From contig JAPPUL010000072.1 in assembly GCA_026874595.1 (NCBI GenBank), forward strand, positions 1 to 64,000: a stretch of DNA of 64,000 nucleotides, read 5' to 3'. Below the pieces are notes generated by a model. That model worked only from the letters and a program-made list of their open reading frames with translations, was not told the origin of the DNA and made no database searches. How positions within the stretch are numbered: the first letter of the stretch is position 1; each line of letters opens with the position of its first letter. This document shows, one piece after another, positions 25,379 through 35,391 of the stretch. The stretch is from Sipunculus nudus. Taxonomy: Eukaryota; Annelida; Sipuncula; Golfingiida; Sipunculidae. A program made the translations under genes and the position numbers.

Positions 25379-26713
25379 CTAACTATTAGGCTTACTTCTA
25401 TTTATAGAATATAAATTACCTTCCTTAAGGCATATATCTCGTAATACTAAAGACCTAAGCACTCCCATCACTCGTTCAACAGATAATTTGCTCCCTTCTA
25501 CTATTATGTCAAACCCCTTCCGATCTCCTTTAAGTACTTCTACTATCTTACGTTCATCAGAACCTAGCTCATATTTCATATAAAGTTTTTCAACTATAGC
25601 ATCAGCAGAAAAACTAATCCCATCTGATAAGGTTGATACTCCTTCTCCTACTCCTTCTCCTACTCCTTCGCTCTGTACAAAAGAATTCTCCTTCCCCTTG
25701 TCTCCCTCTCCATTATCAGCTTCTTCCTCTTCTAAAGCCTCCTTACTATCTCTTCGATCCAACCTAAGGGAATCTATATCTATTACCAACCTTAAGTCTT
25801 CAAGCAGATTGTCAGACGCCTCAATCAGTTTTGCTCCTTGTTTTATTAAATAGTTTGAACCTGCGCTATACTCACTCAACGCTGGACCAGGATAGGCATA
25901 CACTTCTCGTCCATACTCAAGCGCATATTTTGCAGTATGCATTACCCCCGATTTCCTTCTTGCTTCAACTACTACTATTCCAAGCGATAAACCACACATT
26001 ATTCTATTCCTTATAGGAAAATGATGAGGCAGTGGGGGCGTCCCAAAGGGATACTCGCTTATAACTGCTCCTCGCTTTATTATCGCCTCATATAAACCTT
26101 TATTAGGCTTGGGATATAATACGTCTACTCCACTGCCAAGTACTGCTACCGTTTCTCCGCCACTATCTAATGCCCCCCTGTGGGCTGAGGCGTCTATTCC
26201 TATCGCAAGCCCGCTAACTACGTTAAAACCTATCTTTCCCATGTCATAGCCCAACTTGTATGCGTTTTGTAATCCTTCCTCGCTTGCAGTGCGACTGCCT
26301 ACTATCGTTACTCCTGCTCGGTTTAAATCAATATCCCCTTTGCAATATAGTACTATCGGAGCGTCTGCTATCTGTTCTAATATCTCAGGATAGTTCTTAT
26401 CGTATATACGATAAAGCTTAACTCCACTCTCCTTTCCCTTCTTTATCTCTTTAAAACCCTTTTCAAGAGCTTTGTCTCGCTCTGATATGAAATGTTTTGC
26501 CTGCCTTTCATTTAATAGAAAATCCTTTTGTAGCTCCGATGCTCCTGCTTGCTCAAATAAATATCTTAAGTCTTTTCCATAAAAATCTATTAACTTCCTC
26601 TTCAAATACGCTTTAAACGATATTAGATTTAAACCTACGTAATATGCCTTATCTTCATCTCTACTACCCTTTACTCCTTTATTAAAATATTTTGAAACTC
26701 CTTGTCCTTCCAT
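25379..26713 (-). CDS. dprA: DNA-processing protein DprA
   Basis: Single-strand DNA-binding recombination mediator that loads RecA during natural transformation. The Rossmann-like DprA domain is clear: IVGSRTASEEGLQNAYKLG, NVVSGLAIGIDASAHRGAL, VAVLGSGVDVLYPKPN, ISEYPFGTPPLPHHFPIRNRI and VVEARRKSGVMHTAKYALEYGREVYAYPG, covering about residues 130-300. An N-terminal SAM-like region precedes it, and the last about 60 residues form the winged-helix domain. The linker (about 320-365) is acidic and contains VGEGVGEGV, coded by a 12-bp tandem repeat. 444 aa is longer than usual because of this linker. topA and xer follow on the same strand. Confidence 0.93.
   Translation of the reverse strand: MEGQGVSKYFNKGVKGSRDEDKAYYVGLNLISFKAYLKRKLIDFYGKDLRYLFEQAGASELQKDFLLNERQAKHFISERDKALEKGFKEIKKGKESGVKLYRIYDKNYPEILEQIADAPIVLYCKGDIDLNRAGVTIVGSRTASEEGLQNAYKLGYDMGKIGFNVVSGLAIGIDASAHRGALDSGGETVAVLGSGVDVLYPKPNKGLYEAIIKRGAVISEYPFGTPPLPHHFPIRNRIMCGLSLGIVVVEARRKSGVMHTAKYALEYGREVYAYPGPALSEYSAGSNYLIKQGAKLIEASDNLLEDLRLVIDIDSLRLDRRDSKEALEEEEADNGEGDKGKENSFVQSEGVGEGVGEGVSTLSDGISFSADAIVEKLYMKYELGSDERKIVEVLKGDRKGFDIIVEGSKLSVERVMGVLRSLVLRDICLKEGNLYSINRSKPNS
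25637..25670 (-). repeat. 12-bp repeat in dprA linker
   Basis: Tandem ccttctcctact copies on the plus strand, encoding VGEG repeated in the disordered linker of DprA. In frame, and similar in character to the repeats in topA and cobS. Confidence 0.85.
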
Positions 26714-26867
26714 ATGCCACTTCCATATGCTCCATTATCATATTTATTTCTATATCTTTATTTCTATTCCAACCCTAACTTAATATATATTAAGACATTA
26801 CACCAACACATACTCAATTTATTTTTAAACAATTTTTAGTACTTAAATCTTTCATAATAACCTTATG

Positions 26868-27869
26868 TTATATCTTCCATCTTATAAAATCCTTTGCAAA
26901 ATACGTCAATATTATATCTGCTCCCGCTCGCTTCATAGATAACAAACTCTCAAGAGCTACTTCACGCTCGTCTATATACCCTAAAGCCCCTCCGGCCTTT
27001 ATCATCGCATATTCTCCGCTTACATTATAGGCCGCAACCGGCAGGGCATACTCTGCCTTCAACCTGTATATTATATCCAAATACGATAACGCTGGCTTTA
27101 CCATTAGTATGTCTGCTCCTTCGTTTATGTCTTCTTCTGCCTCCATATAGGATTCCATTACGTTCGATGGATTCATCTGATAGCCTCGTCTGTCACCATA
27201 ACTTGGACTTGAACCCGCTGCGTCCCTAAATGGTCCATAGTAACTTGATGCGTACTTTACACTATAGGACATTATACCTACCCCTGTATGCCCCTCTCCA
27301 TCCAACACCCCTCTTATCTCCTTTACCATCCCATCCATCATCCCAGATGGCGCTATTATGTCTGCTCCAGCTTGGGCATGGCTTAAGGCTTGTTTGCCAA
27401 GCAACTTTAATGTCTTGTCATTATCTACTCTAACCTCTTCCTCCACCTCCCCTCCTTCCACATTTTCCAATATCCCGCAATGTCCATGAGATGTATATTC
27501 ACAAAAGCATAAATCCGTTAGCAGTAATAGCTCTTTTCCAAATGCTTTGCGAAGTTCTTTTAGGGTCTCTTGTATTATTCCATCTTCTCGGCACGCAACC
27601 TCTCCATGCAAATCCTTCTCCTTAGGTATGCCAAAAAGTATTAACGCTTTAAGCCCTCCTTTAACAAGCTCCTCTGCTTCGTATTTTAAACTCTCAACCC
27701 CATACCTATATAACCCCGGCAGCAAGCTTATCTGTTCACGTCCTCCCCTCAAACCCTCCTTCACAAAAATTGGATATATTAAATCTTCCTTGCTTATCCG
27801 TGTCTCCTCAAGCAAGCTTCTTAATACCTTATTCTCACGCAGCCGCCGAAGCCTTCTTATCGGATACAT
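26868..27869 (-). CDS. hemB: Delta-aminolevulinic acid dehydratase (porphobilinogen synthase)
   Basis: Condenses two 5-aminolevulinate molecules to porphobilinogen, the common step to heme and cobalamin. It begins MYPIRRLRRLRENKVLRSLLEET, the usual HemB start. Cysteines in LLTDLCFCEYTSHGHCGI (Cys121, Cys123, Cys131) form a three-Cys zinc site, so this is a zinc-dependent type. The Schiff-base lysines lie in APSGMMDGMVKEIR and ADILMVKPALSYLD. Further landmarks are GDRRGYQMNPSN and AAYNVSGEYAMI. 333 aa is typical. Monocistronic, with gaps of about 150 bp on both sides. It would feed both the cobalamin operon at the left edge and the heme used by CtaB. Confidence 0.96.
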   Translation of the reverse strand: MYPIRRLRRLRENKVLRSLLEETRISKEDLIYPIFVKEGLRGGREQISLLPGLYRYGVESLKYEAEELVKGGLKALILFGIPKEKDLHGEVACREDGIIQETLKELRKAFGKELLLLTDLCFCEYTSHGHCGILENVEGGEVEEEVRVDNDKTLKLLGKQALSHAQAGADIIAPSGMMDGMVKEIRGVLDGEGHTGVGIMSYSVKYASSYYGPFRDAAGSSPSYGDRRGYQMNPSNVMESYMEAEEDINEGADILMVKPALSYLDIIYRLKAEYALPVAAYNVSGEYAMIKAGGALGYIDEREVALESLLSMKRAGADIILTYFAKDFIRWKI

Positions 27870-28070
27870 ATTTATTACTTTTTTTCCCTTCGTTAATCTT
27901 ATTTTTATCTTTTTGCATACTTCTATAATCTCTTATATATAAGAGCTTTATACATACTGACGACTCCACATACTCGCTTTTTTAAACTTGCAATATGTTT
28001 TGTGTTTCCTTATCTTTGAGTTTAATTTACTAGTATCTGTTTCATGTTCTATGTTTGTACTTTTGCTATT

Positions 28071-29321
28071 ATGCAATATTTTAAAATATACTCACTAATT
28101 CTTATATCTATCTTAATTAATTACTCATGTTCTGTCTCATTAAAACCTTACGACGTTAAAACCGGCTCCATGATAAAGCACTACTCTAAACGCCAATTCC
28201 ATAACGCGTATATTGAGGCCTCTAAACTTGTCTATGACGAAAGTAAAAAAAACAACCAGCTTGGTAAAGATTTCTATCTTGCTTTACTTGAACGCGGTAA
28301 AATTGCTCTTGCAAATGGTTCCTACCAAAATGCTATCTTGGACCTACAACAGGCGGAAAAGCGTTTTTTGCTAATTGAAAATACTATATCCATAAATGAG
28401 GAAATAGGCGCTTTCTTTTCTAATGATCTTTCTAAAGAATATATGACTGATACCTTCGAAACTATTTCTATTAGTCCTTATCTTGTTGTTGCTTACCTTG
28501 GTAAAGGAGACTTTAATGGAGCTAAAGTTGAACGTAATCGCACTATTAACAAAATTAATGAGTATGTTGAATCTAGTAATAAAACTCATCTTGATAACCT
28601 TTTCGCACGATTTATCTCTGCTTTGATCTATGAAATGGAACATAACTATAGTGATGCCATAATCGAATATAACAAAATCATTAAAAAAAAACCTAATCTA
28701 AGTTATATTAAAAATTATATAAAAAACACAAAACAAAACAAAACTCAACTCGTTATCCTTATCGATAGCGGGCTTGCTCCTTACAAATACGAAAGCACTT
28801 TCGGTCCAATTTATATAAACATAGCCGGAAAATCTATACTCCTTCGTTTTGCTTATCCTAAAATGTCCAAGACCTATTCCTCTATCGATAAATTCAGTGT
28901 CTATGACATTTCAAATAACCTCCTGCTCGGAACTACTAATATATTGTACAACCTTGAGCAATCTATACTAACTCACTTTAAAAAAACCGAAGATAAAAGA
29001 ATTAACCGCATTAAAAACAAAGTAATTGCAAGTCTTGCCTTATCTATAGGCGGGCAAGTAGCAGGCGATGCGATAGGCGGGAGTGCGGGTAAAGTTGTTG
29101 GATTTTTATCTTTCTTAATGGCTAGTAGTGGTGCATTTATGGATAAAGCTGATCTTAGACAATGGAAAACTCTTCCTAAGAATATTCAGTTTATAAGGAC
29201 CAAAAACATTAGCACTTCCACCAAAACTATTCTTATACAGTATAACGGAGGTGAGCAACTCATTAATGTTAATATAAAACCAAACAAACTAAACTTCCTT
29301 TATATTTCTATCCCAGAATAA
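28071..29321 (+). CDS. COG3014-like outer-membrane lipoprotein with helical repeats
   Basis: Predicted lipoprotein. The start at ATG 28071 is preferred to 28044 because it begins directly at the signal peptide (MQYFKIYSLILISILINYSC, acylated Cys20). The mature N-terminal half is helical and TPR-like (ALLERGKIALANGSYQNAI, YEMEHNYSDAIIEYNKIIKK). A conserved-looking middle section LVILIDSGLAPYKYE is followed by a Gly/Ala-rich stretch (GGQVAGDAIGGSAGKVVG). This matches the COG3014 style of protein usually found next to LpoB, as here. It may assist LpoB or outer-membrane assembly; no reaction is known. Codon use is richer in pyrimidines (Ile ATT/ATC) than in most neighbours. Confidence 0.65.
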   Translation: MQYFKIYSLILISILINYSCSVSLKPYDVKTGSMIKHYSKRQFHNAYIEASKLVYDESKKNNQLGKDFYLALLERGKIALANGSYQNAILDLQQAEKRFLLIENTISINEEIGAFFSNDLSKEYMTDTFETISISPYLVVAYLGKGDFNGAKVERNRTINKINEYVESSNKTHLDNLFARFISALIYEMEHNYSDAIIEYNKIIKKKPNLSYIKNYIKNTKQNKTQLVILIDSGLAPYKYESTFGPIYINIAGKSILLRFAYPKMSKTYSSIDKFSVYDISNNLLLGTTNILYNLEQSILTHFKKTEDKRINRIKNKVIASLALSIGGQVAGDAIGGSAGKVVGFLSFLMASSGAFMDKADLRQWKTLPKNIQFIRTKNISTSTKTILIQYNGGEQLINVNIKPNKLNFLYISIPE

Positions 29322-29447
29322 TTTTTTCTTGTTAAATTTAAATTGTATTTTTGTTCCTTGTAACAGGATATTAGTATATATTATCAAGATACACCTTAAT
29401 TATAGCATATTTATAGTGCTTACTAAATTAGGAAGTAAACAATCGAT

Positions 29448-30050
29448 ATGAAAAACCCGCTCATATTATATCTCTTAAACTCTTTTGTCATACTAGCTTT
29501 ATTTTCATGCTCTACCCAACGTGTTGTTGAGGATATCAGTGATAAGGATACTGTAATTGATTCTACTTGGTCTGCTCGTGATCTTAAAAGAGTTGCTAAG
29601 CAAATGGAAGTCTCTATAGCTAATTCTGACTTTATTAAAAGTCCAGAATATCAAGAACTAAAGCCTCATTGTATGCTTGCTAAAAATCTTATAAACGATA
29701 CCGACGAGCATATCAATACTCGCATCATCATGGAAAAAATACGTACTGCTTTAATTAAAAAAAGACTTGCTCGGTTTGTTGATGATGAGGCTTTAGATAC
29801 TGCTATAAAACAACTTAAGTTACAGCAAGATGATTTGTTTGACAACTCTAAAGCTGCGCAGATTGGCAAGCTTGTTGGTGCTAAGCTTATATTAAGAGGA
29901 CGGGTTTCTAATATACGAAAACGTTTGGGCAGGAATGATATCGTCTTTTATAACATCACTATTCAGCTCGTTAACCTGCAAACTTTAGAAATTATTTGGA
30001 TCGAGGAAGCTGAGATTCAAAGGAAAACTATAAAAGCCCATTATCGATAG
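29448..30050 (+). CDS. LpoB-like penicillin-binding-protein activator lipoprotein
   Basis: 200-aa lipoprotein: signal peptide MKNPLILYLLNSFVILALFS with Cys21 as the likely lipid-modified residue. The mature domain resembles LpoB (COG3417): IINTRIIMEKIRTALI-like helix (INTRIIMEKIRTALIKKRLA), AAQIGKLVGAKLILRGRVSNI, and the C-terminal YNITIQLVNLQTLEIIWIEEAEI. LpoB reaches through the peptidoglycan to activate the bifunctional synthase PBP1b; no PBP gene is in the window. It follows the COG3014-type lipoprotein on the same strand after 126 bp, the usual pairing. Same pyrimidine-leaning codon use as that gene. Confidence 0.75.
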   Translation: MKNPLILYLLNSFVILALFSCSTQRVVEDISDKDTVIDSTWSARDLKRVAKQMEVSIANSDFIKSPEYQELKPHCMLAKNLINDTDEHINTRIIMEKIRTALIKKRLARFVDDEALDTAIKQLKLQQDDLFDNSKAAQIGKLVGAKLILRGRVSNIRKRLGRNDIVFYNITIQLVNLQTLEIIWIEEAEIQRKTIKAHYR

Positions 30051-30257
30051 CTTTATATAAGCTTATTCCAAGTCATTACTCTTTTTTTTAAAAAAAACCT
30101 AGGCCTTTTAAATTATGCTTATATAGAGACACTTATAAACGAACATATACGAAAAAAATATATAGAAAGAAACTTTGGACCTTATTCATGTCTTTTCTTT
30201 GGCTTGAAAAATGGAATAAATAATATTATCCTTAATACTTATTAGAGCTTTTAAAAA

Positions 30258-31286
30258 ATGTTGAAAAATAGCATAGACGATGCTGAGAAAGTAAAAGAGT
30301 ATAAATTCAAAGCAGCAGAAAAAGACAAGGGCAAACGGCTTGATTTATTTATACAAGAGAAATTAAGTGCCACAGTAAAACCGCCACCAAAGAAGTTAAG
30401 CAGAAATTACATTCAAAAGAGCACAATAAAAGTAAATGCAAAATTAGCCAAGAAGAATTATCGTATACAACAAGATGACGAGATAGAAATATTTTATGCT
30501 ACTCCTCCTGAGAATGAATTAAACCTAAATGATCTTGCGGAAAGGAATACCGAAGGAGAGGGTGAATCTAGTTTTAATAGATATTATATAGTATATGAAG
30601 ATGAGTATCTACTAGTAATAAATAAGAGTATGGGCCTTGTAGTACATCCTGCAGCAGGTAATTATAGCGGCACAGTGGTTCAACTTTTAGCAGATAAGCT
30701 AAAAGAGGGTTTTGATTTAAGCAAGGAAGAAAGACCGGGGATAGTACATCGGCTTGACAAAGACACATCGGGTTTAATGGTAATCGCAAAGACAAAGGAG
30801 ATAGAAGAAAGATTAAAGGCTAGTTTTTCAAAACGCGAGATAGAAAAGATATATAAAAGTCTAGTAAAAGGAGAGTTATCTGGAGAAGGGAGGTTTGCAG
30901 GAGCAATAAAACGAGATAAGACAAAACGGAAGGTGTTTAGGGTAGAAGGAGGCGGGAGGGAAGCGCTTACGTTATATAAAAGTATAAAGACTTATAGAAA
31001 TGGTAAAAGGATGTATACATTAGTTGAGTTAAAGCCGATAACGGGAAGGACTCATCAAATCCGAGTACATTTATCAAATGCAGGACATCCTATAGTGGGT
31101 GACAAACTATATTCAAGGGCTAATGGAGAATTTGATAAAGAAGGGCTTTTATTATGCGCAACAGGGCTTAAATTTAAGCATCCAAATGGTTTTGGGGCTG
31201 AACTGAGTTTTAAGATAGACTTTCCCAAACACATGCAAGAGAGGATAGATTACCTTGAAACTATACATAATATTTATAAAGAGTAA
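30258..31286 (+). CDS. rluD: RluD-type 23S rRNA pseudouridine synthase
   Basis: Makes pseudouridines in 23S rRNA (positions 1911, 1915 and 1917 in the E. coli RluD model). An N-terminal S4 domain (GKRLDLFIQEKL to KVNAKLAKKNYRIQQDDEI, residues about 20-80) is followed by the catalytic domain: LVINKSMGLVVHPAAGNYSGTVV, then RPGIVHRLDKDTSGLMVIAKT with catalytic Asp167, and TGRTHQIRVHLSNAGHPIVGDKLY. A Pro/Lys-rich insertion (KPPPKK) interrupts the S4 region. 342 aa is normal. It is followed 63 bp later by the S55 peptidase gene on the same strand. Confidence 0.92.
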   Translation: MLKNSIDDAEKVKEYKFKAAEKDKGKRLDLFIQEKLSATVKPPPKKLSRNYIQKSTIKVNAKLAKKNYRIQQDDEIEIFYATPPENELNLNDLAERNTEGEGESSFNRYYIVYEDEYLLVINKSMGLVVHPAAGNYSGTVVQLLADKLKEGFDLSKEERPGIVHRLDKDTSGLMVIAKTKEIEERLKASFSKREIEKIYKSLVKGELSGEGRFAGAIKRDKTKRKVFRVEGGGREALTLYKSIKTYRNGKRMYTLVELKPITGRTHQIRVHLSNAGHPIVGDKLYSRANGEFDKEGLLLCATGLKFKHPNGFGAELSFKIDFPKHMQERIDYLETIHNIYKE

Positions 31287-31349
31287 TGACAGTAAATATT
31301 TAAAAGTAAGATAGCGTTAACAAACTGTACTTTAAAGAAGGTATTTTAA

Positions 31350-33212
31350 ATGATGGATAAAAAGATATTAATAAGGTCTCTTGTGAGTTTAATCATAGTT
31401 TTATTTACGGTGCTTGGCTTAAATGGGGTACGAGATATAAGTTCAGCTACAGACGATGAATTTATGAAGTTGGAGGATATAAAGAAAGGGATGAGAGGCT
31501 ATGGACTTTCGGTATTCTCAGGCTCAAAGCCTAAACGCTTTGGGGTAACAATACTTGGAGTACTTAGAGGGGCTGAACCACGAGGGAATTTGATACTTGG
31601 GAAATTTGCAGGGGCATCGCTTGAAAAGACAGGGATAATAGCAGGCATGAGCGGAAGCCCCATATATATAAACAATAAACTTGTAGGGGCAATATCTCAT
31701 ACATTTCCGTGGTCAAAAGAACCCATAGGCGCTATAAGACCTATAAATGAAATGCTTAAAGTCCTAAAAAGACCATATAAAACCCCTCCAAAAACTAATA
31801 CCCGCTTTGTTCCTCTTGACTTAACTCTACACAAAAAAATAATACCAAAAGCATATAAAGATACATACCCTAAAGTACACAGCACTATATTTGAAGATAA
31901 AACAATAGATCTTGTCCCCGTTAGAACTCCTATTTTATTCAGCGGCATAAATGAGAATATACTTTCTATATTACGTTCCCAAATGCACAGATACGGATTT
32001 TATCCGTTGAACTACGGAAGTGGTGGCACTATAAATAAAAAAGACCTTAAAGACAAAAGGATAAGTAAAACATTAAATCCAGGTGATGCTGTTGGAATAC
32101 CTCTTATAACCGGCGATATGCATGCTGTGCCTGTTGGTACTGTAACTTACAGAAAGGGAAATAAAGTCCTTATATTTGGACATCCTTCTTTTTTCAAAGG
32201 GCCTATTGATATGCCTATGAGCAAAGAGTATATACACACTGTGGTGCCAAGCCGAGAAATATCATTTAAACTCTCATCGACAATATCTATTGTTGGTAGA
32301 ATATTCAATGACAAAAATAGTGCTGTTGCTGGCGAGCTTGGGAAAGTTTCTAAAACTATTCCTGTAGATGTATTTATTAGCCAGCAAAATCGTAAAGCAA
32401 AGTTCCATTTTAATATCGTAAAGGATAATATCTTTTTCCCTAATATGTTGGTCTCTGCTATTATGCAATCTACATTTGCTGTTAATAGCCAGATATCTCA
32501 AACCAGTATAAAATTGAAATTTGTAATTAAGGCTCGTAATGTAAATACGGGAGAGGTAAAGGATGTTATTATAAATGATTTTGTGTCTGGCAACATAACA
32601 GAGAAGAATCTCTTTGATGGCCTTTTTCGCTTATCTTTGCCTATTGAGTCTTTAATGTTTAATCCTTTTATAGAGACAGAAATAGAATCTATAAAAAGTT
32701 ATATTGACATAAACTACGGTTGGAATATTTCTGAAATAGTAGACATAAAAATACTCAAAAACAACATAAAGCCAGGTGATACAATTCCTATACTAGTTAC
32801 CTTAAGAAGTTACAAAGGTAAAGAGTTTTATAAAAAGATTCATCTAAAACTGCCAAGCTCTGTAACTCAATCTAAACTTGTGCTTGGCGTTTCAAGCGCT
32901 AAACTATCAGCAACAACAGATAAGGTTTTGTCTATGCAAAGATACCTTCCGCAGACTTTTAAACATTTAATAGATATCTTAAACAAAGACGAGAGATTTA
33001 ATGACCTGGTTGCTTGGATAGACCTGCCCGAAAGAGGACTTGTTATAGATGGACAAGAAAATCCTGCCCTGCCCTCATCTATACTTTCTGTACTTGAGAA
33101 AACAGGTGAGGAACAAAGTTTCATATATAAAAGGATAAAAAAGGTATTCCGATCAAATCAATTAATACTTGGTATTAAAACTCGTATAATAGACATAGAG
33201 CAAGAGGAATAG
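31350..33212 (+). CDS. Exported SpoIVB-type S55 peptidase domain protein
   Basis: 620-aa exported protein with an N-terminal hydrophobic signal (about residues 6-27). A stand-alone S55 peptidase domain follows: FMKLEDIKKGMRGYGLSVFSG, then IIAGMSGSPIYINNKLVGA with presumed nucleophile Ser101, KEPIGAIRPINEML, LNPGDAVGIPLI, and VLIFGHPSFFKGPIDMP with His278. In SpoIVB the histidine precedes the serine; here the order is reversed. The C-terminal 250 residues (ISQTSIKLKFVIKARNVNTG onward) are beta-rich. No PDZ domain is seen. Its tail contains a short duplication, atagagcaagaggaat twice, which spans the stop codon. Next on the strand are a beta-propeller and a LamG protein, suggesting an envelope protease cluster. 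Confidence 0.83.
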   Translation: MMDKKILIRSLVSLIIVLFTVLGLNGVRDISSATDDEFMKLEDIKKGMRGYGLSVFSGSKPKRFGVTILGVLRGAEPRGNLILGKFAGASLEKTGIIAGMSGSPIYINNKLVGAISHTFPWSKEPIGAIRPINEMLKVLKRPYKTPPKTNTRFVPLDLTLHKKIIPKAYKDTYPKVHSTIFEDKTIDLVPVRTPILFSGINENILSILRSQMHRYGFYPLNYGSGGTINKKDLKDKRISKTLNPGDAVGIPLITGDMHAVPVGTVTYRKGNKVLIFGHPSFFKGPIDMPMSKEYIHTVVPSREISFKLSSTISIVGRIFNDKNSAVAGELGKVSKTIPVDVFISQQNRKAKFHFNIVKDNIFFPNMLVSAIMQSTFAVNSQISQTSIKLKFVIKARNVNTGEVKDVIINDFVSGNITEKNLFDGLFRLSLPIESLMFNPFIETEIESIKSYIDINYGWNISEIVDIKILKNNIKPGDTIPILVTLRSYKGKEFYKKIHLKLPSSVTQSKLVLGVSSAKLSATTDKVLSMQRYLPQTFKHLIDILNKDERFNDLVAWIDLPERGLVIDGQENPALPSSILSVLEKTGEEQSFIYKRIKKVFRSNQLILGIKTRIIDIEQEE

Positions 33213-33276
33213 AGCAAGAGGAATAATAACCAAACCCTTGAGAATAAAGATATTGAGAATAAAATAAGGAGCAATT

Positions 33277-35391
33277 ATGCTGAAACTTATAAAGATTAAA
33301 AGACTTCTGCTTATACTATTTTGTGCCATTACAATAAATGGATATGGTGTAACTACTCAGTTTATAGAGGATAGTAGTATAGAGGATTTTGAGCTTGGAA
33401 CTTTTAAAGGTGTGACTATAGATATATATGGCAGATTATCGTTCTCACCAAGTACAAAAGAAATATTTAGTCAAAAGGACATATTGTATATATGGTCTTC
33501 GGTAGGAGACAACAAAGGAACAATATATTTCGGGACAGGAAATAAGCCTAATATATATAAGAAATCGCAAGGCTTAAGGCCGAAGCTACTTTATAAGCAT
33601 ACAAGCGGACTTTCAATAAGTAGCTTATCCTTAGATAGTCAAGGGAACATTTTCGCTTCTGTAGTTCCAGATGGTACAATAATAAAAATCGATGGCAAAA
33701 CAGGCATTGGGAAAGTGTTTGCTAAGCTGCCAGAAATTTACATATGGGACATAGCACACGATAAAAAAGATAATGTATACGCAGTAACAGGCTCGGATGC
33801 AGGACTTTACAAGATAAGTAAAGAAGGCACGGCAAAAAAAGTCTTTTTCTCAAAAAGCGAAACTAACTTTCTATGCCTTGCCGTAGACAAAAGAAAAGAC
33901 CATGTAATTTTCGGCAGCGGCGAGAAAGGGATATTATATAAGTTCAAAAACAAAACAAAAGAAGTTGAAGTGCTTTATGATAGTTATGAAGGTGAGATAA
34001 AGGACATAGTGCTTGATAAAAGGGGCAATATATACTTTAGTACGGCAACTAAATTCCGTAAAATGCCACCTCAAACGCTAGATTACCGAGACAGTTTTAG
34101 TATCTATGGCTCAATATCCAACAAAAACAAAGCAGGTAAATCCGGAAAAAAGATACCCTTAAAAAACTCGATATATAAATTAAGCCAAGGAAAACTTAAA
34201 AAACTCCTAACCCTTGATGACACATTAATCTATTCACTTGCCCTAGATGATAATGGAAAGTTATACGCCGGCACATCACGTGGGATAATATACAAAGTGG
34301 AAGGAGTTAATAAGGCCTCAATATTTGTAAAGACTGATGAAATATATGTATTATCCTTGCTTGCAAGTGGGAATAACTTGATAGTTACAACAGGAAATTT
34401 AGGCAAAGTACTTGATATTAGTTTAAGTTATTCAAAAGATGGCGTTTATACATCTAAAGTTTTTGACACAGGTAGTTACTCTCGTTGGGGTTTAATAAAG
34501 TGGAGCGGCAAGACTACTTCTTTAATTTCAATATACACAAGAGCGGGAGGCACAAAGATACCTGACAAAACATGGAGCAATTGGAGCAAAGGAAATAATA
34601 GAGGTTCTTGGAGTTATATTAAAACCCCGCCAGGACAGTATATACAATACAAAATAGAGCTTGCCAAAAAAACAAAAACTCCTCCTGTAATACAATCAGT
34701 TGTATTATCCTATCTTCCAGCCAATCGTCCGCCAAAGGTAGATAATATTATGCTTATCAAAAAAGATGATGATGATGATGATGAGAACGAACAACAAGTT
34801 AAACCAGAAAATATAAATCTAATACCATCAAGGCAAACAATCTTAAAATGGAGTGCCTTTGATGAGGATAAAGATGTCCTTACCTATGATGTATACTTTA
34901 AAGAGGAGAGTTATAACAATTGGTTTTTGCTTGCTGAGGGACTTAGTGAAAACTTCTTTAATTTTGACATAAGAAAACTTCCCAACGGTAATTATAAATT
35001 TAAGGTTGTGGCATCTGATAAAAAGTCAAATACACCTGGTCGCATAGAAAAGGGAATAAACATAAGTAAACTCCTAAAAGTAGATAACACACCGCCAAAA
35101 ATACAGTATGTAAAAGTATATACAAGATATGATGGAATATACGTTGAGGGCCTTGCTAAAGATAATTTAAGTAATATAAAGACAATCCATTATTCTCTTA
35201 ATAGCAAAGATTGGGTATATATAAAACCTAAAGATTTATTATACGATCAGAAAACTGAATTGTTTAGATTCAAACTAAAACATACAAATGAAAATGTCGT
35301 CAAAGGCAATACTAATATTTTAGTTATCCGAACATCAGATAGTTTTGATAATTTCTCATCCTACGAAACATCTTTTAGAACGATAAAATAA
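33277..35391 (+). CDS. Exported beta-propeller protein with Ig-like C-terminal domain
   Basis: 704 aa with signal peptide (residues about 8-23) and ribosome site aaggag 7 bases before ATG. Residues about 60-400 hold repeated propeller blades (GTIYFGTGNKPNIYK, NVYAVTGSDAGLYKIS, HVIFGSGEKGILYKF, KLYAGTSRGIIYKV), each a strand followed by a G-x-IYK turn. Residues about 400-490 resemble a discoidin- or sandwich-like domain (WGLIKWSGKT). An Asp run (DDDDDD) near 505 precedes an Ig/FN3-like region (TILKWSAFDEDKDVLTYDVYF), and a further beta domain ends the protein. The enzymatic role is unknown; it looks like a binding or scaffold protein working with the S55 peptidase gene 64 bp upstream. Confidence 0.7.
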   Translation: MLKLIKIKRLLLILFCAITINGYGVTTQFIEDSSIEDFELGTFKGVTIDIYGRLSFSPSTKEIFSQKDILYIWSSVGDNKGTIYFGTGNKPNIYKKSQGLRPKLLYKHTSGLSISSLSLDSQGNIFASVVPDGTIIKIDGKTGIGKVFAKLPEIYIWDIAHDKKDNVYAVTGSDAGLYKISKEGTAKKVFFSKSETNFLCLAVDKRKDHVIFGSGEKGILYKFKNKTKEVEVLYDSYEGEIKDIVLDKRGNIYFSTATKFRKMPPQTLDYRDSFSIYGSISNKNKAGKSGKKIPLKNSIYKLSQGKLKKLLTLDDTLIYSLALDDNGKLYAGTSRGIIYKVEGVNKASIFVKTDEIYVLSLLASGNNLIVTTGNLGKVLDISLSYSKDGVYTSKVFDTGSYSRWGLIKWSGKTTSLISIYTRAGGTKIPDKTWSNWSKGNNRGSWSYIKTPPGQYIQYKIELAKKTKTPPVIQSVVLSYLPANRPPKVDNIMLIKKDDDDDDENEQQVKPENINLIPSRQTILKWSAFDEDKDVLTYDVYFKEESYNNWFLLAEGLSENFFNFDIRKLPNGNYKFKVVASDKKSNTPGRIEKGINISKLLKVDNTPPKIQYVKVYTRYDGIYVEGLAKDNLSNIKTIHYSLNSKDWVYIKPKDLLYDQKTELFRFKLKHTNENVVKGNTNILVIRTSDSFDNFSSYETSFRTIK

